Position numbers and translations under genes: made by a program. Positions 33,980 through 40,997 of a stretch of DNA of 64,000 nt are shown piece by piece; the first letter of the stretch is position 1; each line of letters begins with the position of its first letter. The DNA is from Paucibacter aquatile. Lineage in GTDB: Bacteria > Pseudomonadota > Gammaproteobacteria > Burkholderiales > Burkholderiaceae_C. The stretch is taken from assembly GCF_002885975.1 (NCBI RefSeq), contig NZ_POSP01000001.1:186001-250000 (forward strand). Reading direction: 5' to 3'. The notes beneath the pieces are model-generated. The model saw nothing but the letters and a program-made list of their open reading frames with translations, made no database searches and had not been told where the DNA came from.

Positions 33980-35065
33980 ATGATGAAGAAGAAGACTGCG
34001 GTGGTCCTGGGCCTGCTGGCCGCTTTCTCGTCCTCTGGCTGGGCTCAATCCAGCGTGAGCCTGTATGGCATCCTCGATGTGGGTGTTCGCTACACGACCA
34101 ACTCAGGGACCACGGCTGCCAGCAAGGGGGATTCCTTGTCGCAAGTGATTCCCGGCGGTATGTCCAACAGCCGACTTGGCATCAACGTCACCGAAGACAT
34201 GGGTGGCGGCCTGAAGGCCATTGCCAATTTGGAGCATCGTCTCAATTCCGACACCGGCACGCAGACGGCTGCTGAATTCTGGCGTCAGTCCTGGGTGGGC
34301 TTGGAGTCCAAGGACTATGGTCGCTTGACCTTGGGGCGTCAGTACAACGTGCTGTTCGATGTCTACACCAGCACGTATTCCTCATTCAAGTACTCGCCCT
34401 ATATTGAAATCTTCCGCCCTGAGACCGTGATGGCCATGGCTGGACGCCAGAGCAATATGGTCAAGTACCTGGCGGAGGCGGGCCCGTTCCGAGGCGAACT
34501 TCAGATCGGCGCCGGGGAAGGTGCCTCGCCGGACAAGACCCTGGGCGGCATGTTGCGCTATGCCAAGGATGAGTTGGCTTTGGGCGCCGGTGTGCTGGAG
34601 GTCAAGGACACGGCTGGGCGCAAGGTGCGTGGCTTGACGGTGGGCGGCGCCTACACCGCCGGGCCCTTGTACTTCAATCTGTCCTTCGGACAGAACAAGT
34701 TCGACTTCGGGACCGACGCCTTGCAGGCGGCCTACACCGCCAACTACACCGTCAGCCCGAGCAGCCGCCTGAATGCGGCAGGCCTGGATGTGAAGAAGCG
34801 CGACATGATGGCCGCCGGCTTCACCTACCAGATGAGCAAGGAGCTGAATCTGGGCTTGCAAGCCTGGTACGCCAAGCAAAGCCACCATCGCCTGAGTGGC
34901 GAGAGCAAGGCTGGCTTTGTGGCAGCCGTGGCGGATTACGCCTTCTCCAAGCGTACCGATGTGTACTTCGAGGCGGATTACTCAAAGCTGGGCGGCGCTG
35001 TGGCCTTTGACAACACGGCCAAGACACGTGTGGGCCTCAGCAGTGGCATCCGTCACCGTTTCTGA
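33980..35065 (+). CDS. Gram-negative porin, second tandem copy
   Basis: Second outer-membrane porin, 361 residues, in tandem with the first but clearly diverged. The signal peptide (MMKKKTAVVLGLLAAFSSSGWA) precedes the mature start QSSVSLYGILDVGVRYTTNSG. The conserved SNSRLGINVTEDMGGGLKAIANLEHR and WRQSWVGLESKDYGRLTLGRQYN fit the beta-proteobacterial family, and it ends GIRHRF. AAGGAG six bases upstream of the first of two adjacent ATGs sets the start. Codon bias is weaker than in the first porin, which suggests lower or conditional expression. Confidence 0.93.
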   Translation: MMKKKTAVVLGLLAAFSSSGWAQSSVSLYGILDVGVRYTTNSGTTAASKGDSLSQVIPGGMSNSRLGINVTEDMGGGLKAIANLEHRLNSDTGTQTAAEFWRQSWVGLESKDYGRLTLGRQYNVLFDVYTSTYSSFKYSPYIEIFRPETVMAMAGRQSNMVKYLAEAGPFRGELQIGAGEGASPDKTLGGMLRYAKDELALGAGVLEVKDTAGRKVRGLTVGGAYTAGPLYFNLSFGQNKFDFGTDALQAAYTANYTVSPSSRLNAAGLDVKKRDMMAAGFTYQMSKELNLGLQAWYAKQSHHRLSGESKAGFVAAVADYAFSKRTDVYFEADYSKLGGAVAFDNTAKTRVGLSSGIRHRF

Positions 35066-35086
35066 GTCCGATCTGTGTTTGAATCC

Positions 35087-35110
35087 AGGCCGCCTCGTGC
35101 GGCCTTTTTT
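35087..35110 (+). terminator. Intrinsic terminator of the second porin
   Basis: AGGCCGC, CTCGT loop and GCGGCCT followed by a T run. Confidence 0.88.
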
Positions 35111-35159
35111 CTTTTTCAGCGGCCGTGGGTGGCAGGATCGTTGAGAAAAAGGTGCGGTG

Positions 35160-35960
35160 ATGGCGACGGAAATCATGGGTGAGCGATCGACCTGGCAGTT
35201 GCGGGCATGCAGTGCTGCTTTGGCTGTGGTGATGGCTGGCTGTGCTCACAGCCCGTCGATGGAGTCGGAGCGGTCAGAAGCGGTGGAGGCCGCAGCCGCC
35301 GCCATGCCCGAGCTGCTTGCCGACTGGTCGCCGCGCCCCCTGCCGGGCAAGCGGTCCACGGCCTACTCCTTTGTTCAACGTGATGGTCGTGATTGCGTGT
35401 TGGCCCAGGCTCGCCAGTCGGTCAGCCTCTGGCGTCGAAGTCTCGACCTGGCGCCAGAACATGTGGAGCAGTTGAAGTTTGATGTCTGGATTGGTGAACA
35501 TTCGCCCAAGGCCACGGTCCAGGCTCCCGAAACCGATGACGCACCGGCGCGCCTCTTGCTCGGGTTTGCGGGGGACGAGTCTCGGCTCTCGCTGGCGAAC
35601 CGCATGCAATTCGAGTTGGTTCGCACCCTGACCGGCGAGGCTCCGCCCTACGCCACTTTGATGTACGTCTGGGATGCCAGTGCCGCACCGGAGACCGTGG
35701 TTGTCAGTGCGCGCAGCGACCGCATTCGCAAGATCGTGGTGGGCTCGGGTGGCTTCAAGCGCGCGCCCGCTTGGCAACACTTGCGCCGTGATCTGCGCGC
35801 CGATTTTCAGCGCGCCTTTGGCGAGGCCCCCGGCCGTTTGGTGTCCATGGCCATGATGACCGACGCCGACAACACGCGCAGCCGTTCCGAGGCCTGCTAC
35901 GGCGATATCTTGCTTCTGGGGGCTGAGCAACAGCCATTGGCGGGCAGCTTGCAGTTCTGA
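35160..35960 (+). CDS. DUF3047 domain-containing lipoprotein
   Basis: 266-residue predicted lipoprotein. The lipobox VMAGC gives Cys28 after a short signal. The body matches DUF3047: a WRRSLDLAP-like tryptophan strand, DDAPARLLLGFAGDES, ATLMYVWD, ARSDRIRKIVVGSGG, RRDLRADFQRAFGE, and the signature MMTDADNTRSRSEACYGDILL. The role of the domain is unknown. It lies between the porins and the dpp transporter; it is not a DppA-type binding protein. AAAGGTG upstream supports the ATG at 35160; a GTG at 35157 is also in frame. Confidence 0.78.
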   Translation: MATEIMGERSTWQLRACSAALAVVMAGCAHSPSMESERSEAVEAAAAAMPELLADWSPRPLPGKRSTAYSFVQRDGRDCVLAQARQSVSLWRRSLDLAPEHVEQLKFDVWIGEHSPKATVQAPETDDAPARLLLGFAGDESRLSLANRMQFELVRTLTGEAPPYATLMYVWDASAAPETVVVSARSDRIRKIVVGSGGFKRAPAWQHLRRDLRADFQRAFGEAPGRLVSMAMMTDADNTRSRSEACYGDILLLGAEQQPLAGSLQF

Positions 35961-36239
35961 GCGCCTCTACAAAGCGCAATGCGGCGGGACGCCGCATGCA
36001 CGGCGCATCGGGACTTTCCCCTTTGTGGTCTGATGCGCTCTTCGCCATGATGGCGCGACCTTGAGGCCGCAACTGCCCCGGTGGCGGGTGGTGGCTTCAT
36101 CGGTATTCATTCCAATCACAGACCGAACCGGGGCAGGGTGTGCCCGGAAGAGGCCGATTCATGCATGGGGGAGCGCCAAGCGCTTGACAGACCGTGTCGG
36201 GGTCCGCCTTTGCCAAGGCCGCCAACCGAACCTACCGAC
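35961..36239 (+). other. Intergenic region before dppB
   Basis: 279 bases without a supported gene. A perfect hairpin ATGCGGCG/CGCCGCAT (35979-35997) follows the DUF3047 stop but has no T run. TTGACA at 36184-36189 is a perfect -35 hexamer, but no -10 is found at the right distance. The dppB start has no obvious Shine-Dalgarno. Confidence 0.4.
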
Positions 36240-37217
36240 ATGCTAGTTTTCATCCTCCGCCGCCTGGTCCAGTCTCTCATCGTGATGCTCACGGTGGCCT
36301 GCGTGTCCTTCATGCTGTTCCAGTATGTGGGCGATCCCGTCACCAACCTGCTGGGCCAGGATGCCACGCAAGAGCAACGCGAGGCCTTGCGCCGCGACCT
36401 GGGCCTGGATGCGCCGTTTCCCGTGCAGTTCGCCCGCTTTGTGGGCAATGCGGTGCAGGGCGAGTTTGGCTTGAGCCTGCGCCAGGGCCGCAAGGTGTCG
36501 GACCTGATCGCCGAGCGCCTGCCGGCCACGCTGGAGCTGGCCCTGGTGGCCGGCTTGATTGCGCTGTCGGTGGGCATCCCGCTCGGGGTCTATGCCGCTT
36601 TGCGGCGCGGCAAGGCCAGCTCTCAGCTACTGATGATGCTGTCCTTGCTGGGGGTGTCCCTGCCGACTTTTCTCATCGGCATCCTGCTGATCCTGGTGTT
36701 CGCGGTCTGGCTCAAATGGCTGCCCAGCTTTGGGCGCGGCGATGTGCTTGCGATCGGCAGCTGGACCACGGGCTTGTTGACGGCCGACGGCCTGCGCCAT
36801 GTGCTGCTGCCAGCCATCACCTTGTCGGTGTTCCAGCTGACCCTGATCATGCGCCTGGTGCGGGCCGAGATGCTCGAGGTGCTGCGCACCGACTACATCA
36901 AGTTCGCCCGCGCCCGCGGCCTGAGCAACCAGGCCGTGTATTTCGGCCATGCGCTCAAGAACACCTTGGTGCCGGTGATCACCATCACCGGCCTGCAGCT
37001 GGGCCAGCTGATTGCTTTCGCCATCATCACCGAGACGGTGTTCCAGTGGCCGGGCATGGGCTTGCTCTTCATCCAGGCCGTGCAGTTCGCCGACATCCCG
37101 GTCATGGCTGCCTACCTGTGCCTGATCTCCTTCATTTTCGTCAGCATCAATCTGCTGGTGGATCTGCTGTACTTCGCCGTCGACCCGCGCCTGCGCACCC
37201 AGGGCAAAGCACATTGA
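36240..37217 (+). CDS. dppB: Dipeptide/oligopeptide ABC transporter permease DppB
   Basis: Inner-membrane permease of 325 residues, with six predicted membrane segments and the BPD_transp_1 EAA-type loop (ARARGLSNQAVYFGHALKNTLVPVITI). The N-terminus FILRRLVQSLIVMLTVACVSFMLFQ and the following GDPVTNLLGQDATQEQREALRRDLGLD are characteristic of DppB/OppB. I chose the ATG at 36240 because the longer frame adds a non-homologous N-terminus. It is the first gene of dppBCDF. Confidence 0.92.
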   Translation: MLVFILRRLVQSLIVMLTVACVSFMLFQYVGDPVTNLLGQDATQEQREALRRDLGLDAPFPVQFARFVGNAVQGEFGLSLRQGRKVSDLIAERLPATLELALVAGLIALSVGIPLGVYAALRRGKASSQLLMMLSLLGVSLPTFLIGILLILVFAVWLKWLPSFGRGDVLAIGSWTTGLLTADGLRHVLLPAITLSVFQLTLIMRLVRAEMLEVLRTDYIKFARARGLSNQAVYFGHALKNTLVPVITITGLQLGQLIAFAIITETVFQWPGMGLLFIQAVQFADIPVMAAYLCLISFIFVSINLLVDLLYFAVDPRLRTQGKAH

Positions 37218-37268
37218 ACCGGCCCTGCCGCCCTGCTTGACCTTTGATTTCAGAGAAGACTCGACCCG

Positions 37269-38213
37269 ATGAGCCAAGCTTCCATCCCGCCCGTGCCTGC
37301 CGCGCCGAATGCGCTGCAGCGCTTTTTTGATGGCGATGTCTGGTACTCCTTCCGCAGTTCGCCGGTGGCGATGGCTGCGGCCGTGATCGCCTTGATCTGC
37401 GTGTTCTGCGCCGTCTTAGCCGAGTTCGTCGCGCCGCACAACCCCTTCGATCTGGCCACGCTGGAGCTGATGGATTCACGCCTGCCACCGGCCTGGATGG
37501 AAGGCGGCAGCAGCAAGTACCTGCTCGGTACCGACGACCAGGGCCGCGACATCCTCTCGGCCCTGATGTACGGCGCCCGCATCTCTCTCTTCGTCGGCCT
37601 GGCCTCGGTGATGTTGAGCATGGTGATGGGCGTGGGCCTGGGCTTGCTGGCGGGCTTTGTTGGCGGCAAGGTCGATGCGCTGATCATGCGCGTGTGCGAC
37701 GTCATGCTGTCCTTCCCCTCCATTCTGATCGCGCTGCTGATTGATGGTGTGGGCCGGGCCATGTTCCCGAATGCCCATGACACTTTGGCGTTTTTGGTAC
37801 TGATTCTGGCCATCTCGCTGACCGGCTGGGTGCAGTACGCCCGCACGGTGCGCGGCACCACCATGGTGGAGCGCAACAAGGAGTATGTGCAGGCGGCCCG
37901 CGTCATCGGCGTCACGCCGCTGCGCATCATGCGTCGACATGTGCTGCCCAATGTGTTGGGCCCGGTGTTGGTGCTGGCCACCATCCAGGTGGCCTCGGCC
38001 ATCATCACCGAAGCGACCCTGTCCTTCCTCGGCGTCGGCGTGCCGCCGACCAGCCCCTCGCTGGGCACCTTGATCCGTGTGGGCAACGACTTTTTGTTCT
38101 CCGGCCAATGGTGGATCACCATCTGGCCCGGCGCCATGCTGGTGCTGATCGCCCTGTCGGTGAACCTGCTGGGGGACTGGTTGCGCGATGCGCTCAATCC
38201 CCGCCTGCGTTGA
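37269..38213 (+). CDS. dppC: Dipeptide/oligopeptide ABC transporter permease DppC
   Basis: Second permease, 314 residues. The cytoplasmic N-terminus is followed by a membrane segment (VAMAAAVIALICVFCAVLAEFVAP), then the DppC marker LGTDDQGRDILSALMYGARISL and the EAA-type loop (AARVIGVTPLRIMRRHVLPNVLGPVLVLATI). The C-terminus LLGDWLRDALNPRLR is diagnostic. It forms a heterodimer with DppB. Confidence 0.94.
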   Translation: MSQASIPPVPAAPNALQRFFDGDVWYSFRSSPVAMAAAVIALICVFCAVLAEFVAPHNPFDLATLELMDSRLPPAWMEGGSSKYLLGTDDQGRDILSALMYGARISLFVGLASVMLSMVMGVGLGLLAGFVGGKVDALIMRVCDVMLSFPSILIALLIDGVGRAMFPNAHDTLAFLVLILAISLTGWVQYARTVRGTTMVERNKEYVQAARVIGVTPLRIMRRHVLPNVLGPVLVLATIQVASAIITEATLSFLGVGVPPTSPSLGTLIRVGNDFLFSGQWWITIWPGAMLVLIALSVNLLGDWLRDALNPRLR

Positions 38214-38233
38214 ATTGCAAACCTCTCCTGCCC

Positions 38234-39220
38234 ATGAGCACACCCTTGCTTGAGGTCCGCCATCTGCGGGTCGAATTCCCCACCCGGCGCGGCACCTTGC
38301 TGGCGCTGGACGACATCAATTTCGACATCGCGCCGGGAGAGATCCTGGGCGTGGTGGGCGAGTCCGGTGCCGGCAAATCCCTGACCGGCGCGGCCATCAT
38401 CGGCCTGCTGGACCCACCGGGGCGCATTGCCTCGGGCGAGATCCTGCTCGAAGGCCAGCGCATCGACAACCTGCCCTACGAGCAGATGCGCAAGATCCGC
38501 GGCCGCCAGATCGGTGCGATCTTTCAGGACCCGCTGACCTCGCTGAACCCGCTCTACACCGTGGGCCAGCAGCTGATCGAAACCATCACCACCCATCTGG
38601 ATCTGAGCCAGGCGCAGGCGCGCGCGCGGGCCATCGATCTGCTCGAGCAGACCGGCATCCCGGCGGCTGCCGAGCGCATCGATCAGTACCCGCACCAGTT
38701 CTCGGGCGGCATGCGCCAGCGTGTGGTGATCGCCCTGGCCCTGGCGGCCAGCCCGAAGCTGATCGTGGCGGATGAACCGACCACAGCGCTCGATGTCTCC
38801 ATCCAGGCGCAGATCATTTCCCTGCTCAAGCGCATCTGCAAGGAGCAGGGCGCAGCGGTGATGTTGGTCACCCACGACATGGGTGTGATCGCCGAAACCT
38901 GCGACCGCGTGGCCGTGTTGTATGCCGGCCGCGTGGCCGAGATCGGGCCGGTGCACGATGTGATTCACAAGCCCGCCCATCCCTATACCGCGGGGCTGAT
39001 GGGCTCCATCCCGGCCATGGACGAAGACCGTGAGCGCCTGCTGCAGATCGACGGCGCCATGCCGCGCCTGAACGCCATTCCCAAGGGCTGCGCCTTCAAC
39101 CCGCGCTGCACGCAGGTGTTTGACCGTTGCCGCAGCGAGCGACCGGAGTTGGTGCCGGTGGGCGCCGGTCGTGCGGCCTGCTGGCTGCATGCCGCAACTC
39201 AAGCGGAGGCCGCACGATGA
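38234..39220 (+). CDS. dppD: Dipeptide ABC transporter ATP-binding protein DppD
   Basis: Cytoplasmic ATPase subunit, 328 residues. Walker A GESGAGKS, Q-loop IFQDPLTSLNPLYTVG, signature FSGGMRQR, Walker B LIVADEPTTALD and the His switch LVTHDMG are complete. The oligopeptide-type C-terminal extension has the cysteine motif KGCAFNPRC...CRSERPELV, which may bind an Fe-S cluster as reported for relatives. The stop overlaps the dppF start as ATGA. Confidence 0.95.
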   Translation: MSTPLLEVRHLRVEFPTRRGTLLALDDINFDIAPGEILGVVGESGAGKSLTGAAIIGLLDPPGRIASGEILLEGQRIDNLPYEQMRKIRGRQIGAIFQDPLTSLNPLYTVGQQLIETITTHLDLSQAQARARAIDLLEQTGIPAAAERIDQYPHQFSGGMRQRVVIALALAASPKLIVADEPTTALDVSIQAQIISLLKRICKEQGAAVMLVTHDMGVIAETCDRVAVLYAGRVAEIGPVHDVIHKPAHPYTAGLMGSIPAMDEDRERLLQIDGAMPRLNAIPKGCAFNPRCTQVFDRCRSERPELVPVGAGRAACWLHAATQAEAAR

Positions 39221-40212
39221 GCCGCCCCTTGGTGGAGGTGAAAGACCTCGCAAAAATCTTCGACGTGTCCCCGCCCTGGCTGAACCGGGTGGTGGAGCGC
39301 AAGCCGCGCCAGTTCGTCCATGCGGTGGACGGCGTCAGCTTCTCGATCGAGCGCGGCAAGACCCTGGCTCTGGTGGGCGAGTCGGGCTGCGGAAAAAGCA
39401 CGGTGGCACGCCTGCTGGTGGGCTTGTACGAGCCCACCCGCGGCAGCGTGGAATTCGACGGTGCCGACACGGCCAAGACCCTGGCGTCCAGCGGCGCCCT
39501 GGCGCTGCGCCGGCGCATGCAGATGATTTTCCAGGACCCGTATGCCTCGCTGAACCCGCGCTGGAAGGTGCAGGACATCATTGCTGAGCCGCTGCGCGAG
39601 CACGGGTTGATTGATGGCGTCGATGCCCAGCGCGCGCGCGTGGCCGAGTTGCTGCAATCGGTGGGCCTGACGGCGGCGGACCGCGAAAAGTTCCCGCACC
39701 AGTTCTCGGGCGGCCAGCGGCAGCGCATCTCGATCGCGCGCGCCTTGGCCACGCAGCCGGAGTTTCTGGTCTGCGACGAGCCGACCTCGGCCCTGGACGT
39801 CTCGGTCCAGGCCCAGGTGCTCAACATCATGAAGGAGCTGCAGCGCGAGCGCGGCCTGACCTACCTTTTCATCTCCCACAACCTGGCGGTGGTACGCCAT
39901 GTCTCGGACCAGGTGGGGGTGATGTATCTGGGCCGCCTGGTCGAGCTGGCCGACAAGGCCGAGCTCTTCGCCCGGCCGCGCCATCCCTACACGCGCATGT
40001 TGCTGGATGCGATTCCCGACATCCACATGACGGGCCGTTCACGCACCCCGGTGCAGGGCGAGGTACCGAATCCGCTCAACCCGCCCAGCGGCTGCAGCTT
40101 CCACCCGCGCTGCCCACATGCCAGTGCCCGCTGCAAGAGCGAGCGCCCGGCCATGCTGGAGTTCAAGGGCGTTCGCGTGGCCTGCCACGCGGTGGAGGAA
40201 GGCCGGATCTGA
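39217..40212 (+). CDS. dppF: Dipeptide ABC transporter ATP-binding protein DppF
   Basis: Second ATPase subunit, 331 residues. Walker A GESGCGKS, FQDPYASLNPRWKV, signature FSGGQRQR, Walker B FLVCDEPTSALD and FISHNLAVVRH are present, along with the C-terminal SGCSFHPRCPHASARCKSERP. It pairs with DppD. The operon ends here without a substrate-binding protein gene, so the binding protein must be encoded elsewhere. Confidence 0.95.
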   Translation: MSRPLVEVKDLAKIFDVSPPWLNRVVERKPRQFVHAVDGVSFSIERGKTLALVGESGCGKSTVARLLVGLYEPTRGSVEFDGADTAKTLASSGALALRRRMQMIFQDPYASLNPRWKVQDIIAEPLREHGLIDGVDAQRARVAELLQSVGLTAADREKFPHQFSGGQRQRISIARALATQPEFLVCDEPTSALDVSVQAQVLNIMKELQRERGLTYLFISHNLAVVRHVSDQVGVMYLGRLVELADKAELFARPRHPYTRMLLDAIPDIHMTGRSRTPVQGEVPNPLNPPSGCSFHPRCPHASARCKSERPAMLEFKGVRVACHAVEEGRI

Positions 40213-40255
40213 GGCCTCGGCTGGCGAGGCTCGGCAGGGCTCGCGGGGTTCGGCT

Positions 40256-40510
40256 TCAGGGCCGGGCGGCGCTGGCAGTCGGGCTGGGCGCCTTGGCCGC
40301 TTGGCCTTGGGTGGAAGGAGCGGGCGCCTGGGACTGAGCTTGGGCTTGTGGCTGGGGCAAGTAGAGCGGCCCTTTCTGGCCGCAGGCGCCGAGCAAACTC
40401 AGGCTCAGGCATAGCGTGAGGCTTGCACCCGCGCGGCGCAAAGACCCTGGCATCTGCGGGCCCGCGGCCCGCGGGCCTACACTGCGAAGCTGTTCGTTGT
40501 TTGCTTTCAT
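40256..40510 (-). CDS. lptM: LptM (YifL)-type LPS translocon maturation lipoprotein
   Basis: Small outer-membrane lipoprotein of 84 residues. The hallmark is the sequence right after the lipobox: LLGAC then GQKGPLYLP. LptM helps the LptD-LptE complex reach its correct disulfide state. The C-terminal half is a Gln/Ala/Pro-rich low-complexity tail. The start at 40510 leaves a long pre-signal; an internal ATG at 40453 (MPGSLRRAG) is possible. It is divergent from cyaY by 51 bases, as usual. The lysA gene that often follows lptM is absent; dppF comes in from the opposite direction. Confidence 0.88.
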   Translation of the reverse strand: MKANNEQLRSVGPRAAGPQMPGSLRRAGASLTLCLSLSLLGACGQKGPLYLPQPQAQAQSQAPAPSTQGQAAKAPSPTASAARP

Positions 40511-40561
40511 GGCCGCAGTTTATCGCTGCCTGCCTGGAGCGCTTTCCCCTTCCGCATCACC

Positions 40562-40948
40562 ATGTCCCAGCCTGCCGAATCCTCCAGCCCGTCTGCCGTT
40601 CCTGCCGCCACGCCGCTCAGCGATGTCGACTACCAGGCGCGCACCCGCGCCGTGTTGGACCGGATCGAGGCGACGGTGGACGCCTGGCTCGATGGTGATG
40701 TGATCGACATCGACAGCCACCGCAGTGGCGGGTTGCTGGAGCTGAGCTTTCCCGGTGGCAGCAAGATCATCCTGAACACGCAGGCGCCGCTGCAAGAGAT
40801 CTGGTTGGCGGCGCGTGCCGGCGGCTACCACTTCCGGTTTGTGAATGGCCACTGGCTGGACACGCGCAGCGGTGTCGAGTTGCACCAGCTGCTGTCCGAG
40901 CAGGCCAGTGCTCAGGGCGGCAAGGCCTTGCAGTTCACGCCGAACTGA
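40562..40948 (+). CDS. cyaY: Frataxin-like iron donor CyaY
   Basis: Cytosolic iron-binding regulator of the IscS Fe-S assembly complex. It has 128 residues: a short Ser/Pro/Ala-rich N-terminus, then the frataxin fold. The acidic first helix is ARTRAVLDRIEATVDAWLDG, and the core reads IDIDSHRSGGLLELSFPGGSKIILNTQAPLQEIWLAARAGGYHFRF. It is divergent from lptM, the normal betaproteobacterial arrangement. Confidence 0.93.
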   Translation: MSQPAESSSPSAVPAATPLSDVDYQARTRAVLDRIEATVDAWLDGDVIDIDSHRSGGLLELSFPGGSKIILNTQAPLQEIWLAARAGGYHFRFVNGHWLDTRSGVELHQLLSEQASAQGGKALQFTPN

Positions 40949-40997
40949 GTGGTGCCTTGAAGCGCAGGCGCAAAAGGGCGTGTAGTGCGCCCGCGCT

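Noticed and set aside
35979..35997. Intrinsic terminator after the DUF3047 gene
   Set aside because: Perfect 8-bp stem but no T run on either strand; kept only as a hairpin.
36184..36212. Promoter for dppB based on a perfect TTGACA
   Set aside because: No -10-like hexamer at 15-19 bases downstream.
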